A stretch of 64,000 bases of DNA from Paralithodes platypus (taxonomy: Eukaryota > Arthropoda > Malacostraca > Decapoda > Lithodidae). Shown one piece after another: positions 53,480 to 62,355 of the stretch. Both the position numbers and the translations under genes were made by a program. A model generated the notes under the pieces. The model did not search any database, was not told the origin of the DNA, and saw nothing but the letters and a program-made list of their open reading frames with translations. Numbering within the stretch: position 1 is the stretch's first letter; every line of letters begins with the position of its first letter. The stretch spans positions 46,903,403 through 46,967,402 of the forward strand of contig CM064492.1 of assembly GCA_032716605.1 (NCBI GenBank). The letters run 5' to 3'.

Positions 53480-55163
53480 TGGTGGGGTCACACATTCACG
53501 TATATTGCTCCCGTCTGTTGTAAACGAAGGTATATTGGTAGTTGGCAACCGATTACGTAAAACGTAATGGCATAATACGCAAAACGTAAATGAAATTACG
53601 GCCAGTCGGGGGGGTACTCTCGCATGGCGCGAGTAGAAACGAGTAGCCCACGTGGGTCGGGAATGTTGTGGGTGAGGCCAAGGCCGCGCGGTTGCTGATT
53701 CGAGTCGAATCAGGAACGTGGCTCGCCCTCACGTATGTCAAAAGACGGGGAAACTTACGACCGACCTGGCCACCACGGCCGTCTGACCGGAGCAGCCTTG
53801 TCAGACGTAGCAGCTACCCCGTCAGACGAGAGCTGCTCTCGTCAAATCGTAGAAAGTTCCAGTCGAACGTGGAAGTATACGTTAGTTAGGCCGCATCTGG
53901 CAGAACCGCCGCACTGCGGGTTGGCGGGAAGACGCGGCACCGTTGTACGAGGGGACAACGGGACCAGCGAGGGACCCGCCAGTCACACCTCTCACCACAC
54001 CGGAGCAGCAACCAACAAGCCAACCCTGCCACCCTCTGCACCCTGCCGAAAACAAATCGTAGCAGCGAAACGACTGCACCTATGGCTTTCATATTTTTAC
54101 CACATGTACCTTACCCTTTAGGCTACCCACCACAAAAATCCCAAATCCCTCCTCCCACCACCCACTGACTGTCGTGTCCGTCAGAAGGAAAAAAAGGAAA
54201 ATCTGTGGCGGCGAAACGACTGCACCAATCGGTTCCATATTTGTGTGACAAGTCTCTTACCCTTCTGCCTTCCCCCCACCACACCCCCAACCGCTTCCCA
54301 CCACCCACTTCTAGCGTATCCGTACGAAGAAAAGGAAAAAAAGGAAAATCCGTGGTGGCGAAACTACCTCACCAATCGGCTTCATATGTGTAACACAAGT
54401 CAATTACCCTTCTACCTTCCCCCAACCAACCCCAAAACCACCCTCCCACCCATACATTCCGATACCATAAAAGTCTCTGTAGTCTATAGTGTCTTTTCAG
54501 CTACTTTCGGGACCATCGGGGACCTGATTTCTGGCGAGGGGAGTGTTTTTTTTACCATTTCTCTCCCAACTTAATAGATTTAGCCAAAAAAATAATAAAA
54601 AATCTGGCACTGGCAGAAGCACACCGTCAAAATTGGCTGGCACTCAGCGGGTAACTCCTCCAGGATGAATTCCTCGATGTTGTTCATGGTGCCGATGAAG
54701 GACTGGGAATGGGAATGGTGTGGCCATTCCTGCCCTTTTGTAGTTCCCAGATTCCAACCCAGACCTACATGGTTGACAAAGACTGTCTTTGTCTGTGTTT
54801 GGTCAGACGGGGTGTGCCTACGATTGGCCAGAACCGGTCCAGGTACGACCTAACAAATCCCAAGACGTGCGGCCTCAGCTACGCCGGTCTTGAGGGGGCG
54901 TGGCATGGGCGTGGCCTGTGTTCCCGCAAATCGTGCAGCCCATGAGGTCGAACGGGGCTATGCTTACGCACGTCGCAAACACGTACGTAGTTCAATACGA
55001 CTCCATTACGTCTGACGTAACACTGGCCCCGTTACGCTACGTCTGTCGGGAAGTGCAATAGACGTGGAAGAACGGGCGTTCAACGGCAGAAACTACTCGC
55101 GTCTTTACATAAATTGGCGATACGCCGGACGGGAGCAATATACGTGAATGTGTGAACCCACCA
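53480..55163. mobile_element. Non-autonomous DNA transposon, PIF/Harbinger-like
   Basis: The ends are TGGTGGGGTCACACATTCAC and, inverted, TGGTGGGTTCACACATTCAC; the match continues with GTATATTGCTCCCGTC for about 35 bp in all. TTA lies on each side (53477-53479 and 55164-55166). A 3-bp TTA duplication suits PIF/Harbinger elements, though the ends do not prove it. The subterminal regions are rich in TACGT/ACGTA words. Internal frames (53668-54121) have no recognisable domain. A segment repeated about three times lies at 54055-54490. Confidence 0.7.
54055..54490 (+). repeat. ~150-bp tandem repeat inside the Harbinger-like element
   Basis: Three diverged copies start at about 54058, 54208 and 54354 with GGCGAAACGACTGCACCAAT-type sequence, followed by TTCATATTTGTGTGACAAGT, a CCTTCCCCCCACCACA stretch and a GAAGGAAAAAAAGGAAAATC end. 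Reading frames are not conserved among them. Confidence 0.75.
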
Positions 55164-55166
55164 TTA

Positions 55167-55604
55167 GTCTTTTTCGATTCTCAAAATACGATCCAAGTTT
55201 TGCCAAAAATTGGCTCGGGTTTTCCAAAATTATGCTTTTTGGGGTTTGCAATTTAGGGAAACATGAGCCAAAATTCTAAATTAGGTTACTGTAATTGGTT
55301 TACTCTTAAAAATCGCTAAATCCGAGCCAAGTTTTGCCAAAACTTGGCTCGGGGTTTTCCAAAATTCGGGTTTTATGGCTTTGCAATTTCGGGAAACCTG
55401 AGCCAAATTTCTAAATGAGGTTACTGTAATTTTGTTGTCTACAAACTCTCAAAATCCGAGCCAGCTTTGGCCAAAACTTGGCTCGGGTTTTCGAAATACA
55501 GTACTGGGTTTTAGGCCTTTGAAATACTTTAAAACCCGAGCAAAGTTTTGCTAAAATACGTTTTAATCGCCGTTTTACGCATTTAACCCCTCATTTTCCC
55601 TGTA
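55167..55604 (+). repeat. Tandem repeat with perfect internal palindrome
   Basis: About three units of roughly 130-150 bp repeat GAGCCAAGTTTTG, CCAAAACTTGGCTCGG, TTTTCCAAAATT and TATGGCTTTGCAATTTCGGG. GAGCCAAGTTTTG-CC-AAAACTTGGCTC (about 55326-55353) can fold on itself with a very short loop. No coding frame. Confidence 0.75.
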
Positions 55605-56011
55605 CAGTAAACCCTCGCTATCTCGGACCTCTACAAGTCGGAAACCCGCACTACTCGGACTGGCATCGGCCTCTTGGACATTCACTTCCGTATTTCGGAC
55701 ATTTCCGGCATCGTTCCGACCGTCTCTGACGTTGTCGGACTTTATAGAAGTATTCGGAATATGTCCGTCATAACTGTCCTCTGATATCTCGAATATTTCC
55801 GAAATGTGTCGTAGCGGTGTCCGACAAAGGATGACGTGTCGGACGACCCCTCACGTAACCGGACAATAAGGGTGAATATCCGAGAAACAGAAGGGAGGTC
55901 CGACGCCATCTTACATCCGGGGCCCAAGCGCCCGGCTCGGATGCTGGGAGCGTCAGTCCGCACCAAGCTCTGTTGTGTTACACATCGACGCGTGCCATTA
56001 TTTAGTTCACC

Positions 56012-57501
56012 ATGCCTCCCAAGGATAAGCCTAAGCGTAAGGTGACTTCTGTATCACTTGAAACAAAGCTACAGATGCTAAAGGATCTGGACAGTGGGAT
56101 GAAAGCCAAGCAGCTTCAGGAGAAGTATAGCTTAGGCAGATCAACAATCTACGACTTCATCCGAGACAAGGAGAAAGTCCGACATCATGGCGTAGCTGTG
56201 CTTCATGGTCCTTCCACCGCCAAGATCTTTCGCAAGGCTAAGCTAGCCTATCAAGACATCGACGACGCAGTGCTGAAGTGGTACCAACAACTTCGTGCTG
56301 AGGGCGTACCAGTGAGAGGCATAGAGATCCAGCATGCAGCAGAACGTTTCGGCCAGCATCTTCATCACCAAGACTTCAAGGCTAGCGAGGGGTGGTTGTG
56401 GAGGTTCCGAAACCGCCATGGCCTCTCAAACAGGAGTATTTGTGGTGAAATCTTAAGCGCCGATACTTCGGCCATAGAACCCTTCACTGATCGCTTCCAC
56501 GCCCTTATAACCGAGGAACACCTTCAACATTGGCAGCTCTATAACGGTGACGAGACTGGCTTATATTGGCGTTCTCTACCCTCCAACACACAGGCCCACC
56601 GAGAAATCACGTCCACACCTGGCCACAAAACTGTGAAGGAGCGCATTTCAGTGCTTTGCTGCTCTAATGCCGACGCAAGCCACCGTGTGACCCCTACAAT
56701 CGTCGGCAAATCTCAGAAGCCGAGAGTAATTAAGGACCTCATCATTACCAAGCAACTCCTGTTGCCATTTTGTTGCTCGACAACGCACCTGCCCACCCTT
56801 GTACCACGAAACTGGAGAGTGCAAACGGCAAAATTAAGACAATGTTCCTGCCTCCTAATACCACAAGTGTTATTCAGCCTATGGACCAAGGAATAATTGA
56901 AGCTTGCAAAAGGCGATACAAGAGGAAGTTCCTGGAACAATGCCTTGTCATCATAGAAGATGGGATGGACGAAGAAGGTTATGTGGATACACGCGGAAAG
57001 AAATCTCTACAAAAACTGAAGCAGTATACCCTGAAAGACTGCATCTACAATTGGGCAGAGGCGTGGCGCGAAGTGTCTTTCAACACACTGAGGAATGGTT
57101 GGACCAAGGTCTTAAATATCCCGAAGGTGCAAGATCCGGGTTTTGAAGGGTTTGGGGCAGCTGACTTCAGGAACCTCTTGAACCAGGGTAACCAGGGTGA
57201 CCTCCCCGAAGAAGAAGTTGACGACTGGCTGCAAGAGGACAGAGACCTACCTGGACACGAGCATAAGACTGACGAACAAATTGCAGCCGAGGTGTTGGGG
57301 GTAGCCCAGGAAGAGACCCAGGATGAGTCGGACGAAGAGACAGAGGGGGGGCCCAAGATATCAGTCTCGCATGCCCTGGACTCCTTTGACACCATTCTTC
57401 AGTATCTGACTCAAGTAAATGACTCAAAGTTGCAGTCCCTATACGAACCACTCCGTAATGGTCGATTCCATATTCAGAGGGCACACCTTGATCGGAAATA
57501 A
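56012..57501 (+). pseudogene. Tigger/jerky-type transposase
   Basis: The ATG at 56012 gives MPPKDKPKRKVTSVSLETKL and a CENP-B-like N-terminus (AKQLQEKYSLGRSTIYDFI helix-turn-helix). A second HTH_Tnp_Tc5 region follows (ASEGWLWRFRNRHGLSNRSI). The DDE core shows YNGDETGLYWRSLPS (first Asp), LLLDNAPAHP (second) and QPMDQGIIEACKRRYKRKFL (third). Near 56745-56770 the frame changes from VIKDLIITKQ to the LLLDNAPAHP frame, and the roughly 50 residues normally found before the second Asp (with a YYANKSAW-type motif) are missing. This is an internal deletion. The C-terminal part is acidic (DESDEETEGG) and ends at 57501. The protein would be inactive. Closest type: Tigger/JRKL family. Confidence 0.92.
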
Positions 57502-57833
57502 CAACAGAAAATCAGCTCCTTTTTTGTACCCTCTGCTCCTCCCAGACCTCGTACTTCGTCTGCTACCAGTGGTGTGTCGCTTGCTAGCACCACCTCCCTC
57601 CCAAGTGTTTCCTCAGTTGCTAGCACCTCGTGGAGCACTGTAGACACTGTGCCACTCTCAGACTTAGACATGGATTTGGATGAATTAATGAGTAGCACGC
57701 CTGTGCCCATGGATATACCTGAACCTGACATTGTTTGTGAGGTGGAGAAGGACAGTGTGGGTAAGGGTAAAGGTAAGGGTTCCATGACAGGCAAGGGATA
57801 TGGTCCTAAGAGTGGGGTGTGAAGAACAGGGAG
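57502..57833 (+). other. Region between transposase stop and minisatellite
   Basis: The transposase stop is followed by a frame without clear start (57574-57822) giving SLPSVSSVASTSWSTVDTVP, an acidic SDLDMDLDELM and VCEVEKDSVGKGKGKG. It could be a lost extension or second small protein. The EVEKDS word at its end is the seed unit of the minisatellite that follows. Confidence 0.4.
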
Positions 57834-58226
57834 GTGGAGAAGAACAGTGCGATGGACATTGAGGTGGAGAAGAACAGTGAGAAGGGGAGTGAGGTGGTCA
57901 TGGACATTGAGGTGGAGAAGAACAGTGAGGTGAAGAAGGACAGTGAGAAGGGGAGTGAGGTGGTCATGGACAGCGAGGTGGAGAAGGACAGTGAGGTGGA
58001 GAAGGACAGTGAGAAGGGGAGTGAGGTGGTCATGGACAGTGAGGTGGAGAAGGACAGTGGGGTGAAGAAGGACAGTGAGGTGGAGAAGGACAGTGAGGTG
58101 GAGAAGGACAGTGAGGTGGAGAAGGACAGTGGGGTGAAGAAGGACAGTGAGGTGGAGAAGGACAGTGAGGTGGAGAAGGACAGTGAGGTGGAGAAGGACA
58201 GTGAGGTGGAGAAGGACAGTGGATGA
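57834..58226 (+). repeat. 18-bp minisatellite (GAGGTGGAGAAGGACAGT)n in the Tigger element
   Basis: The unit GAGGTGGAGAAGGACAGT and variants (GGGGTGAAGAAGGACAGT, GAGAAGGGGAGT, GAGGTGGTCATGGAC) repeat through about 390 bp, open in one frame as EVEKDS repeats to a TGA at 58224. Higher-order blocks (SEKGSEVVMD followed by EVEKDS units) are visible. The repeat is internal to the transposon ends. Confidence 0.93.
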
Positions 58227-58614
58227 AAAGGGGATGCTGCAGTAATTAATGCAGTGTTGGGGAGGGGGAGGGGGGAGGGAGGACATCAAGACTACAGACA
58301 AGAGCTATGAAGGGGTAAGTGTAATATAGCCTACTGTACAATACATATTGTAAAACTAAAATACATGTACTGTGTTTTCTATTACAGATTATAGGGTTCG
58401 AATAGGGTTGTCTTCGTTTTCTAGGTTGACGCGGACGTCTCTCTTGAGGTCGGATTTTTTCCGTAGTCTCCGATTTCATTATTGTCTCGGACGGACATTG
58501 GTTAGGTCGGATTTTATCCTCTCTTAAGTCAGACATAAGTCGGACCCCGGACATCTCGGACATCTCGGACTGGGTCTCCCCCCAATTAGTCCGAGATAGC
58601 GAGGGTTTACTGTA

Positions 58615-61500
58615 CTTCATAGCCCTCCCCACTATCGGGCGGCGTGTCTTAAGATCGTTGTATAATGGGGAAACTGGTTTCGCCGAGGGTTGTAATTATT
58701 TCCAAACACTATATAGGCTATTGATGAAAACTAACAGGGAAAAATAACAAAATCCATGGGAAAATTGGTGACCATCTTATTTAGTTTATCCCATTAGCCT
58801 AACCTAACAACCTTACCTAACCTATCCTAGTAGGCCTATTATGGGTGGGGGCTGCCGCCCCCACACCCCCACTATTTGACATCTTTGACAGATTTTTGGT
58901 GTATTTTTCTGTGAAATCGGGTTTTTTCAAGTGTCGATAACGAAATTCCGGATTTTTTTTATTTTAATACCACAAATTTTCCGAGTGTTTTTTATAGGCT
59001 AAACAAAATTGGTCATTTGCATCAATATATAGTGTTTGTAATTAATTAGAAATCTCGGGAAAACCTATTTTCCCCATTAGGCCTATCGATCGATGTTGAG
59101 ACACGCTCGCTCCCCGATAGTGATTTGAAAAGACATTAGCCTAACCTAACAACCTTACCTAACCTAACCTAGTATTATGGGTGGGGGCTGCCGCCCTCAC
59201 ACCCCCGCTGGTTGAGTACTAATCCCTTAATAAAAACAAACAAAATTGGCTGTCGATTATACGAAGGTGAAACAAAAAGTAGATGAAGTCTATGGTGTTT
59301 ACTCTGCAATCTTCAGCTTGATTGTACATTGATAACGGGAAAGTACCGTATTGACAACCTTGTTACGAAAATTAAATTTTAGTACCATACTTTTATATTA
59401 GGCTTTTACGAGGGTTTAACACATTTTCATATGATCTATAGAGCTATCGATGACTGAAAGTACCGTATTGACAACCTTGTTACGAAAAATAAATTTTAGT
59501 AGGCCTACCATACTTTTTTATTAGGTTTTGCCGAGGGTTAAAACAAATTTTGGAAAAATGTTATTTTAATACCACGAATTTTCCGAGTGTTTTTTATAAG
59601 CAAAATTGGTCATTTGCATCAATATATAGTGTTTGTAATTAATTAGAAATCTCGGGAAAACCTATTTTCCCCATTAGGCCTATCGATCAATGTTGAGACA
59701 CACCCCCCAATAGTGATTTGAAAAGACATTAGCCTAACCTAACCTAGTATTAAGGGTGGGGGCTGCCGCCCCCACACCCCCGCTGGTTGAGTGCTCCCTA
59801 AATTTAAAACAAATACAAAAATTGGCTGTTGATTATACGAATGTGAAAGAGTAGTCGATGAAGTCTATGGTGTTTACTCTGCAATTTTCAGCTTGATTGT
59901 ACATTGATAACGGGAAAGTACCGTATTGACAACCTTGTTACGAAAATTAAATTTTAGTAGGCTACCATACTTTTATATTAGGTCTTTCCGAGGGTTTAAC
60001 ACATTTTCATATGATCTTTACAGCTATCGATGACTGAAAGTACCGTATTGACAACCTTGTTACGAAAAAGACATTTTAGTACCATACTTTTTTATTAGGT
60101 TTTGCCGAGGGTTAAAACAAATTTTCTTATGATCTTTAGAGCATATAGATTCAATATTTATCTTCAAATATATCAACAAAATTTGTGGTATTAAAATAAC
60201 ATTGAACCCAAATTTTCGGTAACATTCAAGGAGACTACTGCAGGACCAGGACTCTTCTTCTTCTTCATACCTCTGACTGGGTATAGGCTATCCTAGTGTT
60301 TACTAGCCTATACCCCTTTGAAAGGACATTAACCTAACCTAACAACCTTACCTAACCTAACCTAGTATTATAGGTGGGGGCTGCCGCCCCCACACCCCCG
60401 CTTTGACTTAGATTTTTGGTGTATTTGTCTGTGAAGTGGGTATTTTTCAATTTGTTGATAACGAAAATCCTCCATGCGGACTAGGCCTATATGGAGAAAA
60501 ATATGACGAATCTATTGGTGCCTATTTTCCCTAATAAATTGTTTCTCATAACGTCGCACTACTGTCCTTGAATATTATCAAATTTTCTGGTTCAATGTTA
60601 TTTTAATACCACAAATTTTTTTGATATATTTGAAGATAAATATTGAATCTATATGCTCTAAAGATCATATGAAAATTTGTTTTAACCCTCGGCAAAACTT
60701 AATAAAAAAGTATGGTACTAAAATGTCTTTTTCGTAACAAGGTTGTCAATACGGTACTTCCAGTCATCGATAGCTCTAAAGATCATATGAAAATGTGTTA
60801 AACCCTCGGCAAAACTTAATAAAAAAGTATGGTACTAACATTTAAGTTTCGTAACAAGTTCTGTCAATATCATGTATCATGTACAATCAAAGCTGAAGAT
60901 TGCAGAGTAAACACGTAGACTTCATCGACTTTCTTTCACCTTCGTATAATCAACAGCCAAATTTTTTTTTTTTTTTTTTACCAAGGGATTAGTACTCAAC
61001 CAGCGGGGGTGTGTGGGGGCAGCAGCCCCCACCCATAATACTAGGTTAGGTTAGGTAAGGTTGTTAGGTTAGGCTAATGTATTTTCAAATCACTATCGGG
61101 GGCGTGTCTCAACATCGATCAATAGGCCTAATGGGGAAAATAGGTTTTCCCGAGATTTCTAATTAATTACAAACACTATATATTGATGCAAATGAACAAT
61201 TTCTTTTATAAAAAACACTCGGAAAATTCGTGGTATTAAAATAACATTTTTCCAATTTTCTTCTTATGATCTTTAGAGCATATAGCCTAGATTCAATATT
61301 TATCTCCAAATATAGGCCTATCAACAAAATTCGTGGTATTAAAATAACATTGAACCGAAATTCCTCCATGCGGACTAGGCTATAGCCTAGGCAGCTTTAG
61401 GCTAGGCCTAATGAGAAAAATATGGTGAGTCTATTGACTAGGTACATACATACATACATCACTAAGGTAAGCCTATTGGTCCCTATTTTCCCTAATAAAT
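58615..61500. repeat. Complex of direct and inverted repeats, non-coding
   Basis: A unit containing TAATTAATTAGAAATCTCGG, GGAAAACCTATTTTCCCC, AGCCTAACCTAACAACCTTA, GGGTGGGGGCTGCCGCCCCC and TACCGTATTGACAACCTTGT is present at about 58960-59560 and again, in the same orientation, at about 59590-60215. It is present inverted at about 60590-61350. The central spacer (60216-60590) carries another TAACCT/GGGGGCTGCCG block. Nothing is coding. The family is not one I recognise. Confidence 0.75.
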
Positions 61501-62355
61501 TGTTTCTAATAAGGCGGATGGGTAAAATTCTAGTTTCACGTACACAGCGACAAAAGGGAGGCGCCGTTGTAAAGGCATAGCTTCCCGACCAACTATGAAG
61601 ATCAGGGAAATTGCTGAATTTGCTGGGTAAAAGACGTAATATAATGATAATAAACTACATTAACGACATTAGCCTAACCTAACAACCTTACCTAACCTAA
61701 CCTAGTATTATGTAATAGGCTAGCTATGCCGCTATGGTGCCGCATATGGAGAGATTTTTTTTTTTTTTTTTTTACAATAGGCCTAGGTATAATTCCTTAT
61801 AATGCATTTCCGCCGCTTTGGACATAGGCCTATATAGGAATTAAGTATGGTATATGACAACTCTAAAGTAGCCATAGAAATTTATGAGTATGCTGTGAAA
61901 GCGAAACTAGAATTAAACCGGCGGATGTCCGATGTAGTGTCCTTGAAGATTATCTAAATTGTTTCTCATAACGCTGCAGTAGAGTCATTTAAAATAACCT
62001 ACTATTTTACAATATTTACCGTTGGATAATTCAGTAAAAATCGGATGTCGGAGTTCTTCTTCTTGATATTTATAGGCCTATGTGCAGTTTGCTCGGAATA
62101 TTTCAATTTCAGTTCAGTTGCTGGTCGGGAAGCTATGCCTTTGCAACGGCGCCTCCCTTTTGTCGTGTTTTCTGTTTTTCTAATTTAACAGTAAAATTTA
62201 TGTGCTATGTGCTGTTTTCTTCTTTCTTACTCTTCTTTCTTCTTGCTTGTTTTCCTTCTTGATTGTTGTTCTTGTTTCTTCTTTCACCTTTATATTTTCT
62301 TTGCAGTTTCTTCATGTGTTGTTCCTTTGCTTTTCTCTCTTTCTCCAAAAACTAT
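61501..62355. repeat. Nested inverted repeats and pyrimidine tract
   Basis: GGATGGGTAAAATTCTAGTT at about 61515 has a weak inverted partner at about 61897-61925. GACAAAAGGGAGGCGCCGTT at 61550 and its following bases have a strong inverted partner at 62120-62168 (AACGGCGCCTCCCTTTTGTC). A T run lies at 61757-61773, and a T/C-rich tract at 62170-62345. No gene. DIRS-A copy 2 begins immediately after. Confidence 0.65.

Larger units (their letters stand above)
55605..58612 (+). mobile_element. pogo/Tigger-type DNA transposon
   Basis: CAGTAAACCCTCGCTATCTC at 55605 and the same sequence inverted at 58612 are bordered by TA (55603-55604, 58613-58614). The terminal repeat is 24 bp, perfect through CTCGGAC. 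A Tigger-like transposase lies inside (56012-57501). Subterminal DNA carries many TCGGAC words at both ends (for example 55620-55860 and 58420-58575). Internal deletion of transposase makes it non-autonomous. Confidence 0.95.

Noticed and set aside
54640..54945. Host coding exon in the Harbinger-like element
   Set aside because: A short frame on either strand gives no domain and lies within the terminal repeats; no splice signals of quality.
57474..58301. 275-codon minus-strand repeat protein
   Set aside because: Antisense of the EVEKDS minisatellite; it is open only because the 18-bp unit lacks stops in several frames.
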